From Vicinamibacterales bacterium (lineage in GTDB: Bacteria; Acidobacteriota; Vicinamibacteria; Vicinamibacterales; JAKQTR01), in contig JALOKU010000001.1 in the NCBI GenBank assembly GCA_025456345.1, positions 211,758 through 248,528 on the forward strand: a stretch of 36,771 bases of DNA. Reading direction: 5' to 3'. Both the position numbers and the translations under genes were made by a program. Positions 29,569-36,771 of the stretch are shown in pieces. Every line of letters starts with the position of its first letter. Position 1 is the stretch's first letter. The notes under the pieces were generated by a model, which was not told the origin of the DNA, searched no databases, and was given only the letters and a program-made list of their open reading frames with translations.

Positions 29569-30758
29569 CGACGGTCCAATCCCGCATCGAGATCCGCGAT
29601 CAAGTCCTCGACATCCTCCAGGCCGACCGAGAGCCGGACCAGGCCGTCGGTCACCCCCTGCGCCAGCCTGGCCTCGCGCGTGACGACGCTGTGCGTGGTG
29701 GACGCGGGGTGGGTGATGAGCGACCGTGCGTCGCCGAGGCTCACGGCCAGCGAACACACCTTGACGGCGTTCATCAGGCGGGCGCCCGCTTCGATGCCGC
29801 CCTTGAGATCGAAACACACCATGCCGCCGAACCCGCCGGGCATCTGCCGTTTCGCGAGCGCGTGCTGGGGATGTGAGGGGAGGCCGGGGTAGCTCACGCG
29901 GGCGACCGCCGGATGGTGTTCGAGCCAGGCGGCCAGGGCCAGCGCGTTGGCGTTGTGCCGCTCGACGCGCAGCGGCAGCGTGATCGTGCCGCGCAGCATC
30001 AGGTACGCGTTGAACGGCGCCATGATGCCGCCGTAGTACCGGAGCGGCTCCGTGAAGCAGCGCTCGATGAAGGCCGCGCGCCCCGCGACCAGGCCGCCCA
30101 CGGCGTCGCCGTGCCCGCAGAAGTACTTCGTCGCGCTGTGCACGACCGTGTCGATGCCCAGGTCGAGGGGCCGCTGGTTCACCGGCGACGCGAACGTGTT
30201 GTCGCAGATGGTGGCCACCCCCGCGCGCCGCGCGATCGCGCCAATCGCCTCGAGGTCGCAGAGGGTCAACAGGGGGTTGCCCGGCGTCTCCAGGTAGACG
30301 AGCTTCGTCGCCGGCCGAATCGCCCGCTCGACGTTGGCCGGGTCGGTCGCGTCGACGAAGGACGTCTGGATGCCGAGCGCCCCAAGCTGCGTCACCATCA
30401 GGTGATACGCGCTCGGGTAAATGGCGCCCGCCGACACGATGTGATCGCCGGCCTTCACGATGGTGAGGATCGCGGCCGCGATGGCGGCCATCCCGCTGGC
30501 GGTGGCCAGCGCGGCTTCGGCATGCTCGAGCGCCGCCGCTTTGCGTTCGAACGCGGCCACCGTCGGGTTGCCCCAGCGCGTGTAGACGTACGCCTCCTTC
30601 TCGCCCGCGAAGATCGCCGCGCCGTTCTCTGCCGTGCCGAGGTGGTAGGTCGTGGCCAGGTGCAGCGGCGGCACGAGCGCCCCCGTCGCCGGGTCTGGCG
30701 ACTCGCCGGCATGAATGGCGGTGGTGTGGATACCGAAAGTGCGGTGGTGGTCGGCCAT
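29562..30758 (-). CDS. Cys/Met metabolism PLP-dependent enzyme, second paralogue
   Basis: A 398-residue homologue of the enzyme at 3912-5102, with shared motifs 'YTRWGNPTVAAFERK', 'ATASGMAA', 'CDNTFASP' and the PLP lysine K211 in 'HSATKYFCGHGD', and the same ending pattern 'DGLVRLSVGLEDVEDLIADL'. The substrate loop differs: 'AIYPSAYHL' replaces YG(C/G)(T/S), so it too lacks the methionine gamma-lyase cysteine. Likely reactions are gamma-replacement or elimination on homoserine esters, cystathionine or methionine. The ATG at 30758 has AGAGGA about 9 bases upstream; the frame stays open far upstream but overlaps the divergent symporter gene. A paralogue pair suggests forward and reverse trans-sulfuration or sulfhydrylation. 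Confidence 0.88.
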   Translation of the reverse strand: MADHHRTFGIHTTAIHAGESPDPATGALVPPLHLATTYHLGTAENGAAIFAGEKEAYVYTRWGNPTVAAFERKAAALEHAEAALATASGMAAIAAAILTIVKAGDHIVSAGAIYPSAYHLMVTQLGALGIQTSFVDATDPANVERAIRPATKLVYLETPGNPLLTLCDLEAIGAIARRAGVATICDNTFASPVNQRPLDLGIDTVVHSATKYFCGHGDAVGGLVAGRAAFIERCFTEPLRYYGGIMAPFNAYLMLRGTITLPLRVERHNANALALAAWLEHHPAVARVSYPGLPSHPQHALAKRQMPGGFGGMVCFDLKGGIEAGARLMNAVKVCSLAVSLGDARSLITHPASTTHSVVTREARLAQGVTDGLVRLSVGLEDVEDLIADLDAGLDRRQ

Positions 30759-30804
30759 GACACGGATCCTCTTCCATGCCGTACGAATCGTCAACCGTTG
30801 CGGG

Positions 30805-30810
30805 TATGCT
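30805..30810 (+). promoter_or_regulatory. Possible -10 box (TATGCT) of the symporter gene
   Basis: TATGCT ends 8 bases before the ATG at 30819. There is no Shine-Dalgarno in the remaining bases, so a leaderless mRNA is suggested. No clear -35 is present. Confidence 0.4.
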
Positions 30811-30818
30811 GATGCGCG

Positions 30819-32381
30819 ATGGGCCTGGCCGTTGTCGGCGCGATGTACGCCGTCTTCCTGGCGCTCGGCTGGTTCGCCGCGCGCAGGGTGAAGCACGGCT
30901 CGGCCGAGGACCTCATCGTGGCCGGCCGCGCCATGCCCCTCTGGCTCGCCACCCTCACGATGACGGCGACCTGGGTGGACGGCGGGTACCTGCTCGGCAC
31001 CGCCGAAGGCGCGTACAAGTCGAGCCTCGCCCTGGGTTTGCAGGGCGGGTTGTCGTTCGGCATCAGCCTGATTCTGGGCGGACTCTTCTTCGCCAGGCGC
31101 ATGCGCGCGTTCGGGTTCACGACGCTGGTTGACCCGTTCGAGGCGAGATTCGGGCGCACGTGGGCGGCCGTGCTCTCGGTGCCCGCGATGGCGGCCGAGG
31201 TCTTCTGGAGCGCCGAGCTGCTGGTCGCCCTCGGCGCGACGTTCGGCGTGCTGCTCGGCGTCGACCTGACCACGGCGATTCTCGTCTCGGCCGTGGTCGT
31301 CACCGCATACACGATGATCGGCGGCATGTGGGCCGTCGCCTACACCGATGCGCTTCAGCTCGGCCTGGTCGTGATCGGACTGGCGGTGGCGCTGCCGTAC
31401 GTGCTCGGCGCCGTCGGCGGGATCGACGCGGCGTGGCTGCACTACGGGGCCGCCCGTGCGGACCGCGGCGGCCTGTTGCCGCCGGTCTCGGCCACCGGCG
31501 GCTTCTGGACCCGCGAGTCGCTGGTCGGGTGGTGGGACGTCAGCCTGATGCTGATCTTCGGCGGCATCCCGTGGAACTGCTACTTTCAGCGCGTGCTCTC
31601 GTGCCGCACGCCCGCCCGCGCGCAATGGCATTCGATCCTGTCGGGCCTGCTGACGATCGCGCTCACGGCCCCGCCGCTGCTGTTCGGCGTGGCCGCGTTC
31701 GCCTACGCCTGGCCGCCCGACCTCGCCGCGCAGCTGCAGCGCCAACCCGCCGATACGCTGCCGCTGCTGCTGAAGCACCTGACGCCGCCGCTGGTCGCGC
31801 TGCTCGGGATGGGCGCCATCATCGGCGCGGTGACCTCGAGCTTCAGTTCGTCGATCCTCTCCGCAGGCGCGATGTTCAGCTGGAACACCTGCAAGCGGCT
31901 GCTATGGCCGTCTCTCTCGGTCACGGCGATGAAGCGCACCATCCGGCTCGCCATTGCCGTCCTCGGCGGCGCCGCGGCCGTGATGGCGCTCAATGTGCAA
32001 AGCGTCCAGGCCCTCTGGTTCTTCACGAGCGACCTGGTGTTCGTCCTGCTGTTCCCGCAACTGGTCTACGCGCTGTTCGACAGGAAAGCCAACCTGGCGG
32101 GATCACTCGCCGCGTTCGCCGTGTCGTTCGCGCTGCGCCTGGGCGGGGGAGAGCCGCTCTTCGGCCTGGCGCCGATGATCCCCTACCCGGAGATCGCGGC
32201 CGCCGTCCTGCCGATCGACCCGGCGCGCTGGTACGACGCGGGCGGCGCGCTGCTGTTCCCCTACAAGACGCTCGCCGCGCTGGCGGGCATGGTGCTGCTG
32301 CCAGCCGTCTCGCGCCTCACGTCGCACTGGAACGCGCCGAGGCCGCTCAGGAACGCCGCGGAACGAGGCGCTGCGCCGTAG
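30819..32381 (+). CDS. Sodium:solute symporter, similar to high-affinity choline transporters (SSS/SLC5 type)
   Basis: A 520-residue membrane transporter with about 13 hydrophobic helices. Typical SSS features: 'SAEDLIVAGRAMPLWLATLTMTATWVDGGYLLG' at the first helices (unwound Na+ site region), 'TAYTMIGGMWAVAYTDALQ' in the middle, and 'GGIPWNCYFQRVLSC', closely like the GGIPWQVYFQRVLS of eukaryotic choline transporters. Later 'GAIIGAVTSSFSSSILSAGAMFSWN' forms the second sodium site. Substrate could be choline or another quaternary amine or metabolite; this is an inference from one motif. It is divergent from the PLP gene (60-base spacer). A REP-like hairpin lies between its stop and the convergent acylase gene. 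Confidence 0.87.
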   Translation: MGLAVVGAMYAVFLALGWFAARRVKHGSAEDLIVAGRAMPLWLATLTMTATWVDGGYLLGTAEGAYKSSLALGLQGGLSFGISLILGGLFFARRMRAFGFTTLVDPFEARFGRTWAAVLSVPAMAAEVFWSAELLVALGATFGVLLGVDLTTAILVSAVVVTAYTMIGGMWAVAYTDALQLGLVVIGLAVALPYVLGAVGGIDAAWLHYGAARADRGGLLPPVSATGGFWTRESLVGWWDVSLMLIFGGIPWNCYFQRVLSCRTPARAQWHSILSGLLTIALTAPPLLFGVAAFAYAWPPDLAAQLQRQPADTLPLLLKHLTPPLVALLGMGAIIGAVTSSFSSSILSAGAMFSWNTCKRLLWPSLSVTAMKRTIRLAIAVLGGAAAVMALNVQSVQALWFFTSDLVFVLLFPQLVYALFDRKANLAGSLAAFAVSFALRLGGGEPLFGLAPMIPYPEIAAAVLPIDPARWYDAGGALLFPYKTLAALAGMVLLPAVSRLTSHWNAPRPLRNAAERGAAP

Positions 32382-32397
32382 CGCGGCGCCGCGTTCC

Positions 32398-32437
32398 GGC
32401 CTGAGCGAGCCCGGCCGGGTCAGGCGAGTCGAAGGCC
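32398..32437. repeat. REP-like hairpin element, copy 2, between convergent genes
   Basis: The element starts GGCCTGAGCGAG and ends CGAGTCGAAGGCC. GGCCT pairs with AGGCC, and CCCGGCCGGG lies inside. It shares the CTGAGCGAG and CGAGTCGAAGG flanks with copy 1 at 25655-25689. It sits between stops at 32381 (+) and 32443 (-), where it could act as a bidirectional transcript end. Confidence 0.6.
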
Positions 32438-32442
32438 CGGCC

Positions 32443-34899
32443 CTACTTCCTCGGCTCGAGGACGAGCGTCGCCTTCGCGGCGTCGTCGACCGCGAGGCGC
32501 GTGAACCGCATTGGGAGGTACTCGACGCGGTTCCAGCGGTCGAGCAGGTTGGCGTAGCCGTCGCTCCAGATGTGGCCCGACTGGCCCATCGGAATCACGA
32601 AGCGCGACGCATCGGCGCCGGCGAGGTCGATGACCTGACGGTACGACGACACGAAGATCTCGTCGTCGAGCGGCATCACGGGGGTGACGGTGAACGCGTC
32701 GCCGCCGCGCGGGACCGTCCGGCTGAAGAAGCGCCTGAGCACGGGCACCGCGTCCAGCGGCCTGTGCGGGAAACGCGCGGCGTTCACCCGATCCCACCGC
32801 CACTTCGAGAGGTTCGACGTGCCCTGCCGATCGCTCATGCCGGCGAGCGCCCGCTGGAGGGTCCGCCCGAGCAGCGTCTCGCACGTTTCGGCTTCCGGCG
32901 TCCTCACGTCGTCGCACCACGTCGAGTCGCCGGACTGGATGAGAGTGTCGACGGCCTTCGCCGCCAGGCTGCGCCGCCCGGCGTATTCGGCGGCGAGGTC
33001 CTCGCCCAGATCGTCGTCGAAGAGCCCGCGCACTGTGGCGTCGTACCAGGCCTCATAGAGCGCGGCCTGCGGGCTCGCGCCGTCGAGTGTCCCGTCCCAC
33101 TCGCGCAGGAAGTCCATCGCGTCGCGTCCGGGCGCGTCGAGGGGGCGCGCCTTCAGCAGGAAGGGCAGCACGACCTTGACCTGCGCCGACTGCACGTCGC
33201 GCTGCATGCGGGTCATGTCTTCGACGGCGAGCTTTGACGTGCGCTCGATCATCTCGACGATGCGCGCGGCGCGGTACGGGGCCTCCCAGCTCGACCCGAG
33301 CATGAACGGGAACGACTCGGGCGCCACCTTGTTGTTCGCCGACACGACGTAGCCGCGCGAGGGGTTGTACGCCGACGGCCACTCGCTCTCGTGGAGGTAG
33401 CCGCGCCACTCGAACTCGCTGGTCCAGCCCGGCACCGGCCGCGTGCCGTCTCCGGCCGCGCGGACCGGGAACGAGCCGGGGCCGTAGTAGCCGATGTTGC
33501 CGTCCACGTCCGCGTAGACGAAGTTGAGCAGCGGCACGTGCATCCGGCGAAGCGCCTCGGTGAACTGCGGCCATGAGCCCGCGAGATTCACGCGGATGAA
33601 GCACTCGGCCGTCGCGTCCTCGGGGTCGAGCCCGGTCCATCTGAAGGCGAGCGTGGACTGCGGGCGTTCGAGCACGTCCGAGACGATCGGGCCGTGCCGG
33701 GTGATCCGGACGCGAAGCGGCACGTCGGCCCCGCCCCGCACCGTGATCGTCTCCCGCACGATCCGGATCGGCTCCAGCGCGCCGTTGTACTCGGCCTGGT
33801 CCCGCGTGTTCACCTTCTCGACGTAGAGGTCCTGCACGTCGCCGAGCAGGGCGGTGATGCCCCAGGCGATGCGCTGGTTGCGCCCGATCATCACGCCCGG
33901 CACGCCCGGCAGCGTGGCGCCCGCCACGTCGAGGGCCCCGCCGCTCAGGTGCGCCAGATACCACACGGCCGGGGACTGGCCCGCCAGGTGCGGGTCGTTG
34001 GCCAGCAGCGGCTTTCCGGTGATGGACCGCGACCCGGACACCACCCAGTTGTTGCTGCCGCCCTCGAGCGGCGGCGCCACCTCGAACGTGGCGACCAGGT
34101 CGGCGAGCGCGGCGAGGTCGGCGGCGGCGCCCGGCGCGAGGCCCGGCGGCGCGGGTGCCGCCGGGGGGCCGGTCCCGGGCGGCTGGCTGCGCGACACCGC
34201 GTCAGGCTGCAGGATGACCGGGCCTCCGGGCGTGTAGGCCGGCATCAACTGGCCGGCGCCCTCGTCGCCCACCCGCGCCGCGAGCTGCACGCGCAGGAGT
34301 TCATCCTTCCAGTTCGCGCTCAGCTGCAGCGCCATCATCTTCTGCCACGCCACCACGTCTTCGCCGGTCCAGGGGTCCGGCGACGTGCGCATCAGCGCGA
34401 ATTCCACCGGGAGCCCGCCGCCATGGTGGCCCGCGAGAAAGGCGTTGATGCCGGCCACGTACGCCTCGATGAGCGCCCGCGACCGGCCGTCGATCTTCGG
34501 CCAGGCCTCCCGCGCGGCGCGCATCAGGCCGATCGTGCGCAGAAAGCGATCCGCCGGCAGCCCCTCGGGGCCCACCACCTCGGAAAGGCGGCCCTGGGCC
34601 ACGCGCCGCTGGAACTCCATCTGCCACAGGCGCTCCTGCGCGTGGACGTACCCCAGCCCGAACAGCGCGTCCGCCTCGTCGCTGGCCCTGATGTGGGGGA
34701 TGTCGTCGATGTCGCGGATGACCTCCACGCGGCCGCGCAGGCCGTCCACCGCCACCGTGCCGTTCGTCACGGGCAGCGGCGCCCGCACGCGCCAGAAGAA
34801 CAGCGCGGTCAGCACCGCGACGATCACGACGATGGTGAGCAGGAAGCGCCACAGCCAGCGGCGCGGGGATCGGGGCGGCGTCTTGGTCGGTTCAGGCAT
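32443..34899 (-). CDS. Penicillin acylase family protein (Ntn hydrolase, membrane-anchored)
   Basis: An 818-residue N-terminal-nucleophile amidohydrolase precursor. One membrane helix (residues about 14-36, 'WLWRFLLTIVVIVAVLTALFFW') would anchor or export it. The alpha chain runs to about 281, with 'IPHIRASDEADALFGLGYVHAQERLWQMEF', and the autoprocessing site is S282 in 'LEGGSNNWVVSGS', which becomes the beta-chain nucleophile. Later 'KPLLANDPHLAGQSPAVWY' and 'GVMIGRNQRIAWGIT' are family blocks. A Pro/Ala-rich linker (about 237-260) precedes the cut, matching the spacer peptide removed in this family. Substrates range from beta-lactams to acyl-homoserine lactones and amides; this one is unknown. 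Confidence 0.92.
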   Translation of the reverse strand: MPEPTKTPPRSPRRWLWRFLLTIVVIVAVLTALFFWRVRAPLPVTNGTVAVDGLRGRVEVIRDIDDIPHIRASDEADALFGLGYVHAQERLWQMEFQRRVAQGRLSEVVGPEGLPADRFLRTIGLMRAAREAWPKIDGRSRALIEAYVAGINAFLAGHHGGGLPVEFALMRTSPDPWTGEDVVAWQKMMALQLSANWKDELLRVQLAARVGDEGAGQLMPAYTPGGPVILQPDAVSRSQPPGTGPPAAPAPPGLAPGAAADLAALADLVATFEVAPPLEGGSNNWVVSGSRSITGKPLLANDPHLAGQSPAVWYLAHLSGGALDVAGATLPGVPGVMIGRNQRIAWGITALLGDVQDLYVEKVNTRDQAEYNGALEPIRIVRETITVRGGADVPLRVRITRHGPIVSDVLERPQSTLAFRWTGLDPEDATAECFIRVNLAGSWPQFTEALRRMHVPLLNFVYADVDGNIGYYGPGSFPVRAAGDGTRPVPGWTSEFEWRGYLHESEWPSAYNPSRGYVVSANNKVAPESFPFMLGSSWEAPYRAARIVEMIERTSKLAVEDMTRMQRDVQSAQVKVVLPFLLKARPLDAPGRDAMDFLREWDGTLDGASPQAALYEAWYDATVRGLFDDDLGEDLAAEYAGRRSLAAKAVDTLIQSGDSTWCDDVRTPEAETCETLLGRTLQRALAGMSDRQGTSNLSKWRWDRVNAARFPHRPLDAVPVLRRFFSRTVPRGGDAFTVTPVMPLDDEIFVSSYRQVIDLAGADASRFVIPMGQSGHIWSDGYANLLDRWNRVEYLPMRFTRLAVDDAAKATLVLEPRK

Positions 34900-34920
34900 A
34901 CGTGGCCGGGTCGGCTAATG

Positions 34921-35994
34921 TTACCTGCCTTCGCCTTTCACCGTGTCGACGAAGGCGACGATGTTCTCGAACGGGACTTCGGGCTCGATCACGTGCGTGG
35001 GCGCCAGGAACAGCCCGCCGCCGGCGCCGACGGTGTCGATGCGCGAGCGCACCTCGCGCCGCACGTCGTCGGGGCTGCCGAAGGGGAAGGTCGACTGCGT
35101 GCCGATGGTGCCCCAGAACGACAGCCGTTCCCCGTACGCCCGCTTGAGCGCCACCGGGTCCATGCATTCGGGCTGGATCGGGTTGAGGATATCGACGCCA
35201 ATCCCGATGAGGTCCGGGATGATCGCCGAGACGTCGCCGTCGCTGTGGTAGAAGACGAGGACATCCGGCCTGACGTCTCGGGCCGCCGCGATCGTGCGCG
35301 CCAGCCTCGGCTTGAGCCACGTCCGCCACATCTGCACGCTCATCAGCATGCCGCGCTGCGTGCCCACGTCGTCGCCGTACGCGATCACGTCGGCGCCGCA
35401 CCGGGCGTAGTGCTGCGCCTGGGCGATGCGCCGCTCGGTGATCCGGTCGAGCAGCGTGGTGGCCAACGCGTTCCCGTCGGAGAAGTCGAGGAGCAGGCGC
35501 TCCATGCTGCGCAGGTACCAGGCCCGCTCGAAGACCGTGCATTCGAGCATCGCCATTGCCGCCAGATTCCGGCGGTGGATGTCCTCGATCGCCTCCCGCA
35601 CCGGTTCGTAGCGGTAGGCGGCATCGATGTCGGGCAGGGGGTACCCGGCTGCGTCGGCCTCCGACTCGAGGCGCAGCATCGGGTGCCGGTAGCCCTCGAG
35701 GTGGGCGTGGTCGCCCTCCGCGCTCGACGTGGGGACGTGAGCGAGGCCCCATTCGTCGACGACCGTGCCCGGCGGCAGCGGCCCGAGGTAGCCCGAGAAG
35801 TCGGTGGTGAGCCGGGTCGGGCCGGGCCAGACCATGCGCGTGTCGACCTCGAAATAGTCGTACGGGTCGTCGGCGCCCGTGCGTGACCGGAACGTCTCGA
35901 GCTGCGCGGTCGAGAAGCCGAACGAGAGATCGAACGGCGGCCGGTCCGGCTGCCGCCGCCGCATCGCGGTGAGGACGCGCTCGCGGCTCGTCAT
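34921..35994 (-). CDS. URO-D family protein, likely corrinoid-dependent methyltransferase
   Basis: A 357-residue protein of the uroporphyrinogen decarboxylase superfamily. Opening 'TSRERVLTAMRRRQPDRPPFDL' and the later 'FYHSDGDVSAIIPDLIGIGVDILNPIQPE' are typical of the MtaA/CmuA-like branch, not of heme-pathway HemE. H250 of 'YHSDG' is at the zinc-ligand position, but the cysteine two residues on is an aspartate. Its ATG overlaps the stop of the corrinoid protein gene (ATGA, 35991-35994), so the two are tightly coupled and probably work as methyltransferase plus corrinoid carrier for demethylating a small compound. The methyl donor is unknown. It lies 21 bases from the acylase start, but on the same strand and upstream of it. 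Confidence 0.85.
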   Translation of the reverse strand: MTSRERVLTAMRRRQPDRPPFDLSFGFSTAQLETFRSRTGADDPYDYFEVDTRMVWPGPTRLTTDFSGYLGPLPPGTVVDEWGLAHVPTSSAEGDHAHLEGYRHPMLRLESEADAAGYPLPDIDAAYRYEPVREAIEDIHRRNLAAMAMLECTVFERAWYLRSMERLLLDFSDGNALATTLLDRITERRIAQAQHYARCGADVIAYGDDVGTQRGMLMSVQMWRTWLKPRLARTIAAARDVRPDVLVFYHSDGDVSAIIPDLIGIGVDILNPIQPECMDPVALKRAYGERLSFWGTIGTQSTFPFGSPDDVRREVRSRIDTVGAGGGLFLAPTHVIEPEVPFENIVAFVDTVKGEGR

Positions 35995-36650
35995 GCGGTG
36001 CGGCCCATCAGCCGCCGCGCCAGCGCCACGGCGGCCGCTGCGTTGTCGGCGAAGCCGTCGGCCCCGATCTCGTCGGCGAAGCGCTGCGTCACCGGCGCGC
36101 CGCCCACGATGACCTTCGCGGATCCCCGCACGCCGGCCTGTTCGAGCGCCTGCACGGTCGCCTTCATCTGCAGCATCGTGGTGGTCAGCAGGGCCGACAG
36201 CCCGACGATGTCGGCGCCGTCGACGGCGACGGCGGCCACGAACCGTTCGGGCGGCACGTCGGCGCCGAGGTCGATCACCTCGAACCCCCCGCCCTGGAGC
36301 AGCGCCACGACCAGGTTCTTCCCGATGTCGTGCATGTCGCCCTTCACCGTGCCGATGGCGATGCGCCCGAAGGCCGCCGCCGCCGACCCGGCCAGCAGCG
36401 GCGTGATGAGCGCCTGCGACGCCTTGAGCGCGCGCGCGGCGACGAGCAGTTCCGGCACGAAGAACTCCCCGCACTCGAAGAGGCGGCCGGCTTCGTCCAT
36501 CGCCGGGATGAGCGCTTCGTCCACCAGCGCGCGGGGCGCCAGGCCCGCGGCGAGCGCCCGTTCGGTGGCGGCGGCCGCCTCCTTCGCCTGCCCGTCAATC
36601 ACGGCCTGCCGGAGAACGGCGATGAGCGATCCGGTGGATTCAGCGTTCAT
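35991..36650 (-). CDS. Corrinoid (B12)-binding methyltransferase carrier protein
   Basis: A 219-residue protein of the MtaC/MtbC/MttC type. Residues 1-85 are the helical cap ('LIPAMDEAGRLFECGEFFVPELL'), and residues about 93-219 the Rossmann B12 domain with the lower-axial histidine H107 in 'GDMHDIGKNLV', then 'VIDLGADVPPERFV', 'LSALLTTTM' and 'IVGGAPVT'. It shuttles a methyl group between a substrate-specific methyltransferase and an acceptor. It overlaps the URO-D gene downstream by 4 bases and the permease gene upstream by 11 bases, so all three should form one operon. No second methyltransferase (MtgB/MttB type) or RamA-like reactivase is in the window. Confidence 0.92.
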   Translation of the reverse strand: MNAESTGSLIAVLRQAVIDGQAKEAAAATERALAAGLAPRALVDEALIPAMDEAGRLFECGEFFVPELLVAARALKASQALITPLLAGSAAAAFGRIAIGTVKGDMHDIGKNLVVALLQGGGFEVIDLGADVPPERFVAAVAVDGADIVGLSALLTTTMLQMKATVQALEQAGVRGSAKVIVGGAPVTQRFADEIGADGFADNAAAAVALARRLMGRTA

Positions 36651-36771
36651 GGCGCTCCTCGGTCGATGTCCGCTTCCAGTAGTAGTACGCCGGCACCCCG
36701 AGACCCAGGAACCCGAGGCCCGCCCACGCCTGGGCGGGCTTCGAGATCAGGGTCATCGCCACGAACCAGGC
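36640..36771 (-). CDS. APC-type permease, C-terminal end (partial)
   Basis: The last 43 residues of a membrane protein, running off the right edge. The peptide contains one hydrophobic helix and the ending 'GLGVPAYYYWKRTSTEERHER', like the final helix and 'GxPxYxxW+' tail of amino acid-polyamine-organocation transporters. TGA at 36642-36640 lies inside the corrinoid gene, an 11-base overlap. Position in the operon suggests it imports the methylated compound or another substrate of the corrinoid methyltransferase pathway. Only the tail is visible, so the family call is tentative. Confidence 0.55.
   Translation of the reverse strand, partial: AWFVAMTLISKPAQAWAGLGFLGLGVPAYYYWKRTSTEERHER

Noticed and set aside
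30766..30794. TTGACG-17-GAGGAT promoter for the second PLP gene
   Set aside because: The -10 candidate coincides with the likely Shine-Dalgarno AGAGGA, which must be transcribed, so both cannot be right.
30759..31778. Upstream extension of the second PLP enzyme frame
   Set aside because: It overlaps the divergent symporter gene, has antisense-like composition, and the enzyme's family start with a ribosome site is at 30758.
1..36771. rRNA, tRNA, insertion sequence or phage genes
   Set aside because: Looked for conserved tRNA arm sequences, transposase motifs and integrase motifs by eye on both strands and found none.

Overview
The window is very GC-rich bacterial chromosome, densely coding, with many 4-bp start/stop overlaps and GTG starts. 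The gene mix fits a soil or freshwater Acidobacteriota, most likely of the Vicinamibacteria type: a membrane regulator with a 'GWKEIAAHLG...RTAQRWE' helix-turn-helix, a TonB-dependent receptor, a SpoIIE-type phosphatase, a penicillin-acylase homologue, an HTH/OYE/GH5-like cluster and a corrinoid C1 module. This placement is an inference from protein style; there is no rRNA, tRNA, phage or transposase gene, and no gene-free stretch longer than 300 bases.

Layout. 1-2460: tail of a VOC protein, a DapA-superfamily lyase and a dihydropyrimidinase-type amidohydrolase, translationally coupled. 2513-3868: RDD membrane protein and an exported protein of unknown function. 3912-5102 (-): first Cys/Met PLP enzyme. 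5200-10063: AmmeMemoRadiSam cluster (radical SAM AmrS, a MEMO1-AMMECR1 fusion with signal peptide, and a membrane protein with an embedded spermidine-synthase-like domain). 10032-13896 (-): 5'-nucleotidase-type phosphoesterase and a HAMP/SpoIIE phosphatase. 13984-17431: AEC carrier and a TonB receptor with a structured leader, ending in a strong intrinsic terminator. 17709-21990: tetraheme cytochrome, four-cluster ferredoxin, NrfD-type quinol subunit and a DUF2339-like membrane protein. 21981-25615 (-): small membrane protein, GH5-like hydrolase, transmembrane HTH regulator, Old Yellow Enzyme. 25732-26649: glycyl-radical-enzyme activase without a partner. 26715-28535 (-): long-form GMP synthase. 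28622-29416: SGNH-like hydrolase. 29562-30758 (-): second Cys/Met PLP enzyme. 30819-32381: choline-transporter-like SSS symporter. 32443-34899 (-): penicillin acylase family. 34921-36771 (-): URO-D methyltransferase, corrinoid protein and the end of an APC-type permease.

The most unusual signals are two. First, the 5200-10063 operon: all AmmeMemoRadiSam parts appear to carry export or membrane signals and are joined to a membrane aminopropyltransferase-like protein that lacks the usual catalytic aspartate. Second, a family of in-register heptanucleotide tandem repeats lies in at least five intergenic sites; at three of them a repeat unit supplies the TAG stop codon of a neighbouring gene. Other points are Shine-Dalgarno-masking hairpins before two genes, two REP-like hairpins with a shared core, and promoters so close to start codons that some mRNAs should be almost leaderless.
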